64,000 bases of DNA from Stakelama portus (lineage in GTDB: Bacteria > Pseudomonadota > Alphaproteobacteria > Sphingomonadales > Sphingomonadaceae). Made by a program: the position numbers and the translations under genes. Every line of letters starts with the position of its first letter. Position 1 is the first letter of the stretch. The notes under the pieces were generated by a model that saw only the letters and a program-made list of their open reading frames with translations, was not told the origin of the DNA and searched no databases. Where the stretch lies: positions 310,001 through 374,000 of the forward strand of contig NZ_QFZL01000001.1 in NCBI RefSeq assembly GCF_003171655.1. Direction: 5' to 3'. Below, one piece after another: positions 32,966 through 41,754 of this stretch.

Positions 32966-32998
32966 AAAAAGAAAAAGGGCGCCCCCGAAGGGGCGCCC
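32966..32998 (-). terminator. Intrinsic terminator of the rplM-rpsI operon
   Basis: Perfect 9-bp stem on the minus strand, GGGCGCCCC-TTCG-GGGGCGCCC, with a stable UUCG tetraloop, followed by TTTTTCTTTTT. It begins about 95 bp after the rpsI stop because the tandem repeat lies in between. Confidence 0.92.
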
Positions 32999-32999
32999 C

Positions 33000-33062
33000 G
33001 ATCCTTGGCCGATCCTTGGCCGATCCTTGGCCGATCCTTGGCCGATCCTTGGCCGATCCTTG
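33000..33062. repeat. 11-bp direct tandem repeat, five full copies plus a partial copy
   Basis: GATCCTTGGCC is repeated without any change five times (33000-33054), followed by a partial GATCCTTG. Period 11 is not a multiple of 3, so it is not coding. It lies in the 3' untranslated part of the rpsI transcript, directly before the terminator. Identical copies suggest recent expansion by replication slippage. Confidence 0.93.
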
Positions 33063-33093
33063 CAGTCGGCTCGCTGCCGGGGCAGCGAAGCGA

Positions 33094-33603
33094 TCAGCGC
33101 TTCGAGAACTGGAAGCTGCGGCGGGCCTTGGCCTTGCCGTACTTCTTACGCTCGACCGCGCGGCTGTCGCGGGTCAGGAAGCCGGCGCGCTTCACCGTGG
33201 TGCGCAGCGCCGGTTCGTACCGCGTCAGTGCCTGAGCGATGCCATGCTTGACTGCGCCTGCCTGGCCCGAAAGGCCGCCGCCCTTGACGGTGCAGACGAT
33301 GTCATACTGACCTTCGCGTGCCGCAATCGCGAACGGCTGGTTGATCACCAGGCGCAGCGTCGGACGTGCGAAATAGATTTCCTGATCGCGACCGTTGATC
33401 GTGATCTTGCCCGTGCCCGGCTTGAGCCAGACGCGTGCAACCGCGTCCTTGCGACGACCGGTCGCATAAGCGCGGCCATAGGCGTCGAGTTCCTGCTCGC
33501 GCAGCGGCGCGGTTTCAACCGGAGTGGTTTCGACGCCTGCTTCGGCGCCTTCGGTCTGGACGACGTCGCCCAGATCGGAAAGGGACTGGCGATTGTCGGT
33601 CAT
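33094..33603 (-). CDS. rpsI: Ribosomal protein S9 (30S), 169 aa
   Basis: The universal S9 core is clear from [19 protein letters not shown] onward: [28 protein letters not shown] and the conserved C-terminal tail [21 protein letters not shown] that reaches the P-site tRNA. An acidic N-terminal extension of about 40 residues (with [19 protein letters not shown]) is longer than in E. coli (130 aa) but usual in several alphaproteobacteria. It overlaps the rplM stop by one base and forms the standard rplM-rpsI operon. Confidence 0.97.
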   Translation of the reverse strand: MTDNRQSLSDLGDVVQTEGAEAGVETTPVETAPLREQELDAYGRAYATGRRKDAVARVWLKPGTGKITINGRDQEIYFARPTLRLVINQPFAIAAREGQYDIVCTVKGGGLSGQAGAVKHGIAQALTRYEPALRTTVKRAGFLTRDSRAVERKKYGKAKARRSFQFSKR

Positions 33604-34082
33604 TATGCGCCCACCTTGTTCTTGCGGCTCAGCGCCGCGACATCGAGAACCTCGGGGTTCTGGCCATCATGCGGATGTTCCGAACCGGCATAGATGCGCA
33701 GGTTGCGCATCTGCTGACGGCCGAGCGGGCCGCGCGGGATCATGCGCTCGACGGCCTTTTCGAGCACGCGCTCGGGGAAACGGCCTTCCAGCACCTTGGC
33801 GGGCGTGATGCTCTTGATGCCGCCGGCATAGCCGGTGTGCTTGTAATAGACCTTGTCGGTCAGCTTCTTGCCGGTGAACCGCACCTTGTCGGCGTTGATC
33901 ACGATGACATTGTCGCCGCAATCGACGTGCGGCGTGAAGCTCGTCTTGTGCTTGCCGCGCAGCAGGTTGGCGATGATGACGGCGGCGCGGCCGACAACCA
34001 GGCCTTCGGCATCAATCAGATGCCACTTCTTTTCCACCTCGGCCGGCTTTACCGACTTGGTGGTCTTCATGAGCGCTTTCAT
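33603..34082 (-). CDS. rplM: Ribosomal protein L13 (50S), 159 aa
   Basis: Typical L13: [62 protein letters not shown] and the late [28 protein letters not shown] 34082 gives [12 protein letters not shown] with AAGAGG upstream; ATG 34070 is a possible shorter start matching the common alphaproteobacterial N-terminus. It leads the rplM-rpsI operon and assembles early into the large subunit. Confidence 0.97.
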   Translation of the reverse strand: MKALMKTTKSVKPAEVEKKWHLIDAEGLVVGRAAVIIANLLRGKHKTSFTPHVDCGDNVIVINADKVRFTGKKLTDKVYYKHTGYAGGIKSITPAKVLEGRFPERVLEKAVERMIPRGPLGRQQMRNLRIYAGSEHPHDGQNPEVLDVAALSRKNKVGA

Positions 34083-34112
34083 GGCTCTGGACCTCTTGGG
34101 TTTGAAATGCAG

Positions 34113-34138
34113 CACGCCGCCCGATCAGGAGCGGCGTG
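34113..34138 (-). promoter_or_regulatory. Stem-loop in the rplM leader or weak upstream terminator
   Basis: CACGCCGC (34113-34120) and GCGGCGTG (34131-34138) form a perfect 8-bp stem with a 10-nt loop, about 31 bp upstream of the rplM start and 78 bp past the stop of the preceding gene. No T-run follows. It could be a leader structure controlling ribosomal protein synthesis or a remnant terminator. Confidence 0.4.
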
Positions 34139-34215
34139 TTTCGCGGGCCATTTGTCCCAGTATGTGCCGGAAGTCAAGCAATCATGCGGCTTTGCTGACG
34201 GGTATTATAATACCT

Positions 34216-35031
34216 TCAGCTTTCGGGGGCGACCGTGAGTGCCGTTTCCGCGGTCACGATGTGGCGTTCCGCACCGGCGCCGGTTTCGGTCTGCGACCAG
34301 GCTTCGCTGCGCCGGATCAGTCCGGTCGCCGGATCGATCACACGCGCCTCGCGCTGGCTGACTCGCGTCGCCTGCGTGGCGGGAACGCTGCCGCTCGCGC
34401 TGGTGACCACATAGAGCAGCGGCCCTTGCTCGCGCGTTTCCACCGTGCCGGACAGAGTGACGCTTTCGCCAGAAGGGCCGCGGCCGGGAATGGTGACGGG
34501 CTCGGTCGTTCCCGGCACCGCGAAAGGGCCGGGCGCGGCGATGGCGGTGACCATCGATCCGAATGTGTGGATTCGCCGCTCCTCGGGCCAGCCCATCAGA
34601 GTCGCTGCGACCTGCGCGATGAAACGGTCGCGCGCCTCGCTTTCGACGACCCCCCTGGTCGTCGCATAGCGTTCGGCGATGCCACGGCAGAACGCGTCCC
34701 ACAGGCTGTCGAGATCGTCGACTGCGACCGCCTCTCCCCCGGCATTGAGGTGGATGACGATCGTACGACCGATCAGAAAGCGATAACCGGCTTCATAGAG
34801 CGCGCCTTCCATGCCGGTGGATTCGCCGGTTGCCGCAAGCACCGTCACATCGGCGCGATAGCCCGACTCTTCCCGGGCGAAGCGGATCCGGCGTTCGGCA
34901 GTATATATCCTCCGATCCTCGCCATCGGTTTCGACGCGGCGAATGGTGACGTGCAGCGCGGCATCGGTGGGCGGCGCAAAGACCGGCGCGGCCGCGGGGA
35001 CCGCCTGCAACAGCACAAGAGCGGCAAGCAT
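34216..35031 (-). CDS. Exported protein of unknown function, 271 aa
   Basis: The start MLAALVLLQAVPAAAPVFA is a signal peptide. The mature protein is mainly beta-strand, with alternating charged segments (DAALHVTIRRVETDGEDRRI, then RRIRFAREESGYRADVTVLA) and a late SQREARVIDPATGLIRRSEA, as in lipocalin-like or LolA-like periplasmic beta-sheet proteins. I recognise no catalytic motif. It lies 8 bp after the cutA stop region on the same strand, so it may be transcribed with cutA and ctaA. Function unknown. Confidence 0.68.
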   Translation of the reverse strand: MLAALVLLQAVPAAAPVFAPPTDAALHVTIRRVETDGEDRRIYTAERRIRFAREESGYRADVTVLAATGESTGMEGALYEAGYRFLIGRTIVIHLNAGGEAVAVDDLDSLWDAFCRGIAERYATTRGVVESEARDRFIAQVAATLMGWPEERRIHTFGSMVTAIAAPGPFAVPGTTEPVTIPGRGPSGESVTLSGTVETREQGPLLYVVTSASGSVPATQATRVSQREARVIDPATGLIRRSEAWSQTETGAGAERHIVTAETALTVAPES

Positions 35032-35039
35032 AAGCGCGC

Positions 35040-35357
35040 TCAGTCTCCGGTTTCCCTGGCGACCCAGTCGAACACTGCATCGCCCACGCCCGCCGGCCAG
35101 GCTTCGGCAACGGCGAGATCATAGGGGTGCAGCGCTTCGATCCGCTCGCGCAGCGGCGTCGCCAGCGCAATTGCGGTCTTGAACAACACCGGGGTTTCGC
35201 TGTCGCGCGCGATGTCGCCCTGCCAGCGATAGACCGACATACAGTCGCCCATCACATTGGCGCAGGCCGCCAGCCGTTCGGCGACGATCGTTTCCGCCAC
35301 CTGCTGCGCCACCTGCCGATCGGGGAAAGTCGCATAGACGATGGCGACGTCGCTCAC
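35040..35357 (-). CDS. cutA: CutA-type divalent cation tolerance protein, 105 aa
   Basis: A small trimeric CutA protein: AIVYATFPDRQVAQQVAETIV, ERLAACANVMGDCMSVYRWQ, ETPVLFKTAIALATPLRERI and LHPYDLAVAEAW. The GTG start at 35357 overlaps the ctaA stop (GTGA), and no ATG is suitably placed, so translation is coupled to ctaA. The length matches the family (about 105-110 residues). CutA binds copper-like divalent ions, although its physiological role is unsettled. Confidence 0.92.
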   Translation of the reverse strand: MSDVAIVYATFPDRQVAQQVAETIVAERLAACANVMGDCMSVYRWQGDIARDSETPVLFKTAIALATPLRERIEALHPYDLAVAEAWPAGVGDAVFDWVARETGD

Positions 35358-36385
35358 CGCGCGCGGCCCAGGACATGCGCGCCCCAGACGGTAGCGACGA
35401 CCAGCATCACGCCAGTGAATTGATGCAGCGCGGCAAGGGCGATCGGCATGCCCGTCATCACCGTCGCGATGCCGAGGATTATCTGAGTCCCGAACGCGAC
35501 ATGGATCGCGATCGAGGCCTGGCGGCTGCCCGCCGCGCGAACCTGTCGTGCGAAGAGGATCAGCGCGGCGACAGTGACCCAGGCCCACCAGCGATGGATG
35601 AAATGCACCGTCGCGGGATCGTTGACGATCGCGGAAAGGCCATAGGTCGCAACGCCTTCATAGGGGACGAGCCGCCCGTTCATCAGCGGCCAGTCATTCG
35701 CGATCAGCCCGGCGTTCAGACCGGCGACGAATGCGCCATAGAGCAGCTGGATGAACAGGACGATGCCGACGATAACCGCCGGGCGCGTCAGCTTTGCCGG
35801 GCGCGATGCCGGGTTGCGATGGAGTGCCATCAGGTCCTGCGCTTCCCACAGGATCGCCGACAGGATCGTCAGTGCCAGCAACAGATGCACCGCGAGTCGG
35901 AAATGGCTGACATCGGTCCGCACGGTGAGCCCCGAAGTGACCATCCACCAGCCGACCACGCCCTGAAGCCCGCCGAGCGCCAGCAGGCCGACCAGCCGCC
36001 AGCCATGGCCATGCGGGATGGCCTTGCGGATCGCGAAGACCACCAGCGGCACGAAGAACGCGAATCCGATCAGCCGCCCGATCAGCCGATGCAGATATTC
36101 CCAGAAGAATATCCCCTTGAACTGCGTCAGCGTCATGCTGTTGTGGACCAGCCTATATTCCGGGATCTGCTGATATTTGGCGAATTCGGCCTGCCATTGC
36201 GCTTCGCTGAGCGGTGGCACGATGCCGGTCACCGGCTTCCATTCGGTGATCGAAAGCCCCGACTCGGTCAGCCGGGTAATGCCGCCGACGACGACCATCG
36301 TCACGATCAGAGCTGCCACGGCATAGAGCCAGATCGCCAGCGCGCGTGGCCGGGCGGTGGCGGGGATGGGAGTGGGCTGAAGCAT
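35354..36385 (-). CDS. ctaA: Heme A synthase (COX15/CtaA), 343 aa
   Basis: An integral membrane protein with about eight helices. Signature segments are GGITRLTESGLSITEWKPVT with the essential Glu, FFWEYLHRLIGRLIG with the first conserved His, LAVHLLLALT, and the late VHFIHRWWAWVT and ALHQFTGVMLV. It oxidises heme O to heme A for cytochrome c oxidase assembly in the inner membrane. It is the type 2 form found in alphaproteobacteria and mitochondria. It is divergent from merC across a 129-bp intergenic region. Confidence 0.95.
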   Translation of the reverse strand: MLQPTPIPATARPRALAIWLYAVAALIVTMVVVGGITRLTESGLSITEWKPVTGIVPPLSEAQWQAEFAKYQQIPEYRLVHNSMTLTQFKGIFFWEYLHRLIGRLIGFAFFVPLVVFAIRKAIPHGHGWRLVGLLALGGLQGVVGWWMVTSGLTVRTDVSHFRLAVHLLLALTILSAILWEAQDLMALHRNPASRPAKLTRPAVIVGIVLFIQLLYGAFVAGLNAGLIANDWPLMNGRLVPYEGVATYGLSAIVNDPATVHFIHRWWAWVTVAALILFARQVRAAGSRQASIAIHVAFGTQIILGIATVMTGMPIALAALHQFTGVMLVVATVWGAHVLGRAR

Positions 36386-36473
36386 GGCCGCCGTTTAAAT
36401 TCCGCTCTCGCGAAAAGCGAATCTTTTGGCCGCGGTTTCCAAGCGTGCGCGAGCGCCGCGATTCTTTGGCGAT

Positions 36474-36491
36474 GATATGTTGTAACTTAAT
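36474..36491. promoter_or_regulatory. Candidate Zur box upstream of merC-zur
   Basis: The sequence GATATGTTGTAACTTAAT is an imperfect palindrome (TATGTT-GT-AACTTA, 5 of 6 arm positions matched). It resembles the alphaproteobacterial Zur operator GATATGTTATAACATATC as I recall it. It lies 24-41 bp upstream of merC, in the promoter zone of the operon that encodes the Zur repressor itself. Confidence 0.55.
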
Positions 36492-36514
36492 CCGGGCCGG
36501 TCTATATCGCTGCC

Positions 36515-36901
36515 ATGGTTCAGGCGCTTACCTTTTCCCGGCTGTGGGAAGGCATCGATTCGCGATTCGATCGCTATGCGATGGCGATCAGCGGCCTGTG
36601 CGTGGTACATTGCCTGGCAACGACGGTGTTTCTGGCGCTGCTTTCGTCGGCGGGCGGGCTCCTCAATCCTGTAATCCACGAAGTCGGTCTGGTGCTGGCG
36701 ATTCTGTTCGGCATCGTCGCGCTGGGGCGCGGCATCGTTTCGCACGGCTATATGATGCCGGCGGTCGTGGGTGCCTTTGGTCTCGGCATGATGGCCGGTG
36801 CGCTGCGGCTTGACCATGGCACTTATGAGACGCTGTGGACTCTGGTCGGCGTCGCGCTGGTCGCGCTGGGCCACGATCTCAATCGCCGCGCGACCTATTG
36901 A
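36515..36901 (+). CDS. MerC-domain membrane protein, 128 aa
   Basis: A four-helix MerC-like inner-membrane protein. The first helix carries the metal-binding cysteines in GLCVVHCLATTVFLALLSSA, and later helices include IHEVGLVLAILFGIVALGRG and LVGVALVALGHDLNRR. MerC proteins were described as mercury importers, but here the gene sits directly upstream of zur with a candidate Zur box, so a role in zinc uptake or homeostasis is more likely. That is inference from context. Confidence 0.85.
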   Translation: MVQALTFSRLWEGIDSRFDRYAMAISGLCVVHCLATTVFLALLSSAGGLLNPVIHEVGLVLAILFGIVALGRGIVSHGYMMPAVVGAFGLGMMAGALRLDHGTYETLWTLVGVALVALGHDLNRRATY

Positions 36902-36959
36902 GCATATCGTCGGTCGTATCGAGCTTGCCGGTGCGGTGCGGCGCGCCTACATCCCCTTC

Positions 36960-37424
36960 ATGCACGCGCACGAACATCATGAGCACCATGGCGCAGCACT
37001 GACGCGCGCTGCCAAGGTGACGCTGGAAAAAGCCGGCGAGCAATGGACCACCATGCGGCAACGCGTATTCGAGGCGCTGGCCGCGTCGGACAAGCCGGCA
37101 TCCGCCTATGACGTGGCGGACGCCGTATCGAAGGCCGAGGGCCGTCGCGTGGCCGCCAACAGCGTCTATCGCATCCTCGATCTGTTCGTCGCATCCAACC
37201 TGGCGCGGCGAGTGGAAAGCGCCAATGCCTATGTCGCCAACGCGCATCCCGATTGTCTGCACGATTGCATCTTCCTGGTCTGCGACGCATGCGGCCAGAC
37301 GACGCATATCGACAATGACGCAATCACCAGCAATGTCCGTTCGGCCGCCGAAAGCGCAGGATTTTCACCGGTGCGACCGGTGATCGAAGTGCGCGGCAAA
37401 TGCTCGGATTGCGAAGAGGGCTGA
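36960..37424 (+). CDS. zur: Zur-type Fur-family zinc-responsive repressor, 154 aa
   Basis: A Fur-family protein: winged helix WTTMRQRVFEALAASDKPAS and ANSVYRILDLFVASNLARRV, then the structural zinc site with two CxxC pairs (VCDACGQ and GKCSDC) and the His/Cys-rich HPDCLHDC. The N-terminus is histidine-rich (MHAHEHHEHHG). These features are typical of Zur rather than Fur. ATG 36960 is chosen because the upstream frame belongs to merC's alternative frame. It probably represses its own operon and zinc importers when zinc is sufficient. Confidence 0.88.
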   Translation: MHAHEHHEHHGAALTRAAKVTLEKAGEQWTTMRQRVFEALAASDKPASAYDVADAVSKAEGRRVAANSVYRILDLFVASNLARRVESANAYVANAHPDCLHDCIFLVCDACGQTTHIDNDAITSNVRSAAESAGFSPVRPVIEVRGKCSDCEEG

Positions 37425-37491
37425 CTCGCCGCGGCAAGGCCCGACTTTCGCCATGAAGCCTGCCGAATGCTGCCGGTGAGGGAGTATCGGC

Positions 37492-39711
37492 ATGCGGCGT
37501 TCACTTTGCATCTTTTTAGGCGCGCTTGCGGCGGTTCTGATTTCGCCGACACAGGCGCAGATATCGCCGCGCCACTCGCTCACGCTGGACGATGTGCTCG
37601 ATATTCAGCGGATCGATCGCGCGACTCTGTCGCCCGACGGCTCCGAAGCTGCGGTGGTGGTGGTGCGTCCGGCACGAGCGGGCGAAGTCTATGGTCGCAC
37701 CGACTATGAAACCGATGTCTCTCGCGCTGACATCTGGCTGATCGACACACGCACCGGTGCACGGCGCGCGATCACGGACGGCAGCGGCGATGCGGCGGGC
37801 AGCTGGTGTGCCAGCTGGTCGCCGGACGGGCAGCGACTGGCGTTTCTTTCCACGCGTCCGGAAGCGGGCGAGCCGCGCGGCGGCGACAATGTGCGCCTCT
37901 ATGTCTGGGATCGTGCGACAGGGCGTGCGACGCGCGTCGCAGACGCGGCGGTGATGACGCAGACGCGATATGGCAGCGCGATCGACCGGCTCGATCTGCG
38001 CGGCGGCGCCGGAGCGTCGGGCGGCGCCCATGCGTGCAATTTGCGGCAAGAGAATGCGCCGTTTCTCTGGCTCGATTCGCGCCGCCTGCTGGTCGCGACG
38101 CTGCCCGAGGGAGCGGTCTCGGCACTGATCGACCAATATGGCCGCCCCTTTGCCGAGCGCGCGCGCAGCGCTGCGCGGCTGCGCGAGGGCCGCGAGCCGA
38201 CGCTGCTTGCGCTCGGCAGCGGCGATGCGCGCGTTGCCGGCGACGAATCGGCGAACCGGGTGATTCTGCGGATCGCGGACGTAGCGCGCGGAACAGTCGA
38301 AACGGTCGCCAGCGTTCCGACCTATCCGTTCCGCAGTGCGCTCAGCGTCTCTGTTGCGCCCGACGGGCGGACGGCGGCAGTGCTGGCGACGCTGCGCGCG
38401 CTTGCGCCGGTCGCGGATCGCGATTTTCCCAATGACTGGAACGACGACTGGCTGGTCGAGCGGCGGCTGGGATTCGTGTCGCTACGGTCCGGGGCGGGCG
38501 TTCGCTGGATTGAAGCTCCGCCCGAGGCACGCTTGCCGATCGCGCTGGGCGACTGGCGGGGCGACGGCATTGCATTCACTGCGCGGTCCGACGCGTTCGC
38601 GGCGGATGCAACATGGTTCGTCGCCAGCGCAAATGGGGAGGTCCGGCCAGCGGCAGATGCCCCGGCAACGCCGACCGAACACCGTTTCAGCTCCCCGACC
38701 CGTGGCGAATTGCTCGATGACCGCCCCGATCGGGACACCGTGTTGTGGAGCGAGAGCGGTCGCACCGGGCTTGTGCTCCATCTCACCAACCCGAGCGACG
38801 GCGCCACCCGCGACCTGCTTACCCTCGACGGCCATCTTGCCGAAATCGACTGGGGCGATCTGCGCCTGATCGACTACACGCTGGCCGATGGCGCGCAACG
38901 CAGCGCTATCGCGGTTCTTCCGCCCGGATATCAGCAGGGGCGACGCTATCCGACGCTGGTCTGGATTTATCCCGGCTATCGCGTCGTCGACATCGATCAT
39001 GACTTGTTCACCGACCCGTTTCTGCCGGGCTTCTATAACCTCCAGCTCTATGCGGCCCGTGGCTATGTCGTGGTGGTGCCCTCCATGCCGCTCGAGTCGC
39101 GAGACGGGCTTTACGCCAGCCTTCCCGCCATGGTGCTGCCCGCAGTCGACCGGATGATCGAACTGGGCATTGCCGATCCCGAACGCGTTGGCGTGTTCGG
39201 CCAGAGCCTGGGTGGCTATGGCGTCTATGCGCTGATGACGCAGACGGATCGGTTTCGCGCCGCCGTGGCGATTGCCGGAATCAGCGACGTGGCGCATGTC
39301 TATGGCGCGCTCGATCCCGGCGCGATCGGCTATCCCGGAATCGCACATGAAAAAAGCCCGAACTGGACGATGACCGGCCAGTTCGGGCGTGCCGCGCCGC
39401 CGTGGCGGGATCGCGAAGGCTATGACGCGATCTCGCCGCTGCGCGAAGTCGATACAGTGACCACGCCGCTTCTGATGATCCACGGCGATCTCGATACGCG
39501 CGGCACGGCTGACCAGGCCGAGCAGTTCTTCTTCGCGCTGTACCGGCAGGGCAAGACGGCCAGGCTGCTGCGCTATTCGGGAGAGAGCCACGGACTGCGC
39601 CAGTCGCCGGCGAACGTCCGCAGCATCCTTGCCGAGACGATGGGATGGTTCGACGCCTATCTGGCGCCGGCCGCCGCCCCGGCATCGGGCGATGCGACCG
39701 AGCGCGACTGA
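37492..39711 (+). CDS. Exported S9-family prolyl oligopeptidase/dipeptidyl peptidase, 739 aa
   Basis: Signal peptide MRRSLCIFLGALAAVLISPTQA. The N-terminal 400 residues form a beta-propeller (repeats such as WCASWSPDGQRLAFLSTRP). The C-terminal alpha/beta-hydrolase has the catalytic triad Ser in GVFGQSLGGYGVYAL, Asp in IHGDLDTRGTADQ and His in GESHGLRQS. The family cleaves peptides in the periplasm. The length agrees with the family. A terminator-like hairpin on the opposite strand is embedded at 39350-39388 and listed separately. The gene ends 100 bp before dxs. Confidence 0.9.
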   Translation: MRRSLCIFLGALAAVLISPTQAQISPRHSLTLDDVLDIQRIDRATLSPDGSEAAVVVVRPARAGEVYGRTDYETDVSRADIWLIDTRTGARRAITDGSGDAAGSWCASWSPDGQRLAFLSTRPEAGEPRGGDNVRLYVWDRATGRATRVADAAVMTQTRYGSAIDRLDLRGGAGASGGAHACNLRQENAPFLWLDSRRLLVATLPEGAVSALIDQYGRPFAERARSAARLREGREPTLLALGSGDARVAGDESANRVILRIADVARGTVETVASVPTYPFRSALSVSVAPDGRTAAVLATLRALAPVADRDFPNDWNDDWLVERRLGFVSLRSGAGVRWIEAPPEARLPIALGDWRGDGIAFTARSDAFAADATWFVASANGEVRPAADAPATPTEHRFSSPTRGELLDDRPDRDTVLWSESGRTGLVLHLTNPSDGATRDLLTLDGHLAEIDWGDLRLIDYTLADGAQRSAIAVLPPGYQQGRRYPTLVWIYPGYRVVDIDHDLFTDPFLPGFYNLQLYAARGYVVVVPSMPLESRDGLYASLPAMVLPAVDRMIELGIADPERVGVFGQSLGGYGVYALMTQTDRFRAAVAIAGISDVAHVYGALDPGAIGYPGIAHEKSPNWTMTGQFGRAAPPWRDREGYDAISPLREVDTVTTPLLMIHGDLDTRGTADQAEQFFFALYRQGKTARLLRYSGESHGLRQSPANVRSILAETMGWFDAYLAPAAAPASGDATERD
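39350..39388 (-). terminator. Antisense terminator-like hairpin inside the S9 peptidase gene
   Basis: GCCCGAACTGG (39356-39366) and CCAGTTCGGGC (39378-39388) form a perfect 11-bp stem with an 11-nt loop. On the minus strand the stem is followed at once by TTTTTT, which gives a textbook intrinsic terminator for transcription opposite to the gene. On the plus strand there is no T-run, so sense transcription would not be stopped. Confidence 0.65.
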
Positions 39712-39811
39712 TCGCCGGTTGCGGCGATTTGCACGCCCGAGGGAAATCTGCACGGAAATTTGACGGGTCGAACCGTTCGACTTGTCGGATCGAGTGGAGT
39801 AAGCAGGCGTG

Positions 39812-41740
39812 ATGGTTGACGTTCCTGAGACGCCGTTGCTCGACACGGTGCACACTCCCGAAGACCTTCGAAAGCTGAAGCCCGCCCAGTTGCGGCAACT
39901 TGCCGACGAATTGCGCGCCGAAACGATTTCTGCGGTCGGGGTGACCGGCGGCCATCTCGGTTCCGGCCTTGGCGTCGTCGAACTGACCGTCGCGATCCAT
40001 TATATCTTCAACACGCCCGAGGATCGCCTGATCTGGGACGTCGGGCATCAATGCTATCCGCACAAGATCCTCACCGGCCGGCGCGATCGCATCCGCACGT
40101 TGCGGCAGGGCGGGGGGCTTTCGGGTTTCACCAAGCGCACCGAAAGCGAATATGATCCGTTCGGCGCCGCGCACAGCTCGACGTCGATTTCGGCGGCGCT
40201 GGGCTTTGCCGTCGCCAACAAGCTGAATGACAGGCCGGGCAAGGCGGTTGCAGTGATCGGCGACGGCGCGATGAGCGCGGGCATGGCCTATGAGGCGATG
40301 AACAATGCCGAAGCCGCCGGGAACCGACTGGTCGTCATCCTCAACGACAATGACATGTCGATCGCACCGCCGGTCGGCGGGCTTTCCGCCTATCTCGCGC
40401 GGCTGATTTCCTCGTCCGAATATATCGGGCTGCGCAGCCTGGCGAAGAAAGTGACCAAGAAGCTTTCGCGCCGCGTCCATAAGGGGCTGGGCAAGGCGGA
40501 GGAATTCACGCGCGGCATGGTGACCGGCGGGACGTTGTTCGAGGAACTGGGCTTTTATTATGTCGGCCCGATCGACGGGCATAATCTCGACCATCTGATC
40601 CCGGTGCTGGAAAATGTTCGCGACAGCGAGCAGGGGCCGATCCTGGTCCATGTCGTGACGCAGAAGGGCAAGGGCTATGGCCCGGCCGAGGACGCCGCCG
40701 ACAAATATCATGGCGTCCAGAAATTCGACGTCATAACCGGCGCGCAGGCAAAGGCGCCTCCCGGGCCGCCCAGCTACCAGAACGTCTTTGGCGAAACACT
40801 GGCAAAGCTCGCCGAAACCGACGACCGCATCGTCGCGATTACTGCCGCCATGCCGTCGGGCACGGGTGTCGACAAATTCGCCAGCGCGCATCCCGCGCGC
40901 GCATTCGATGTCGGTATTGCCGAGCAGCATGCCGTCACCTTTGCCGCGGGTCTGGCCGCGCAGGGCATGCGGCCTTTCTGTGCGATCTATTCCACCTTCC
41001 TGCAGCGTGCCTTTGATCAGGTGGTGCATGATGTCGCCATTCAGAACCTGCCGGTGCGCTTTGCGATCGACCGCGCCGGGCTGGTCGGCGCCGACGGTGC
41101 GACGCATGCGGGCAGCTTCGACATCACTTATCTCGCGACGCTTCCCAACTTCGTGGTGATGGCCGCTGCCGACGAGGCGGAACTGGTCCATATGACCTAT
41201 ACCGCTGCCGAATATGATGCCGGGCCGATCGCGGTGCGCTATCCGCGCGGGTCGGGTGTCGGCGTCGCGCTCCCCGAAACGCCGGAAAAGCTGGAAATCG
41301 GCAAGGGGCGCATCGTCCGCGAAGGCAAGAAGGTCGCGATCCTGTCACTCGGCACCCGGCTTGCCGAGGCGCTCAAGGCCGCCGACACGCTCGATGCCAA
41401 GGGGCTTTCGACCACCGTCGCCGATCTGCGCTTTGCCAAGCCGCTCGACGAGGCGCTGATCCGCACATTGCTGACGACGCACGAAGTCGCGGTGACGGTG
41501 GAAGAAGGTGCGATCGGCGGGCTTGGCGCGCATGTGCTGACGATGGCGAGCGACGCGGGGCTGACCGATGGCGGCCTCAAGATCCGCACCATGCGCCTGC
41601 CCGATATCTTTCAGGACCACGACAAGCCCGAAAAACAATATGAAGAAGCCGGCCTCAACGCCGAGCATATTGTCGAAACGGTGCTCAAGGCGCTGCGCCA
41701 CAATGCGCCCGGGGTGGTGGAAGAGGGCGCTCGGGCCTAG
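39812..41740 (+). CDS. dxs: 1-deoxy-D-xylulose-5-phosphate synthase, 642 aa
   Basis: A thiamine-diphosphate enzyme that condenses pyruvate and glyceraldehyde-3-phosphate, the first step of the MEP isoprenoid pathway. Visible are [32 protein letters not shown], the ThDP-binding [17 protein letters not shown], the dimer-domain catalytic [17 protein letters not shown] and [15 protein letters not shown]. The length is typical (about 640 residues). Start ATG 39812 is used; GTG 39809 directly before it is possible, with GGAG upstream suiting either. Cytoplasmic. Confidence 0.96.
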   Translation: MVDVPETPLLDTVHTPEDLRKLKPAQLRQLADELRAETISAVGVTGGHLGSGLGVVELTVAIHYIFNTPEDRLIWDVGHQCYPHKILTGRRDRIRTLRQGGGLSGFTKRTESEYDPFGAAHSSTSISAALGFAVANKLNDRPGKAVAVIGDGAMSAGMAYEAMNNAEAAGNRLVVILNDNDMSIAPPVGGLSAYLARLISSSEYIGLRSLAKKVTKKLSRRVHKGLGKAEEFTRGMVTGGTLFEELGFYYVGPIDGHNLDHLIPVLENVRDSEQGPILVHVVTQKGKGYGPAEDAADKYHGVQKFDVITGAQAKAPPGPPSYQNVFGETLAKLAETDDRIVAITAAMPSGTGVDKFASAHPARAFDVGIAEQHAVTFAAGLAAQGMRPFCAIYSTFLQRAFDQVVHDVAIQNLPVRFAIDRAGLVGADGATHAGSFDITYLATLPNFVVMAAADEAELVHMTYTAAEYDAGPIAVRYPRGSGVGVALPETPEKLEIGKGRIVREGKKVAILSLGTRLAEALKAADTLDAKGLSTTVADLRFAKPLDEALIRTLLTTHEVAVTVEEGAIGGLGAHVLTMASDAGLTDGGLKIRTMRLPDIFQDHDKPEKQYEEAGLNAEHIVETVLKALRHNAPGVVEEGARA

Positions 41741-41754
41741 CTGGACATATATAA

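Larger units (their letters stand above)
32749..33093. other. Intergenic region between autotransporter and rpsI
   Basis: This 345-bp stretch holds the presumed autotransporter promoter and leader (32749-32960), the rpsI terminator and an 11-bp tandem repeat, both listed separately. No gene is visible in it; short open frames on both strands lack ribosome-binding sites or family features. Confidence 0.6.

Noticed and set aside
33000..33062. Possible CRISPR array
   Set aside because: The 11-bp units are directly adjacent with no spacers, so it is a simple tandem repeat.
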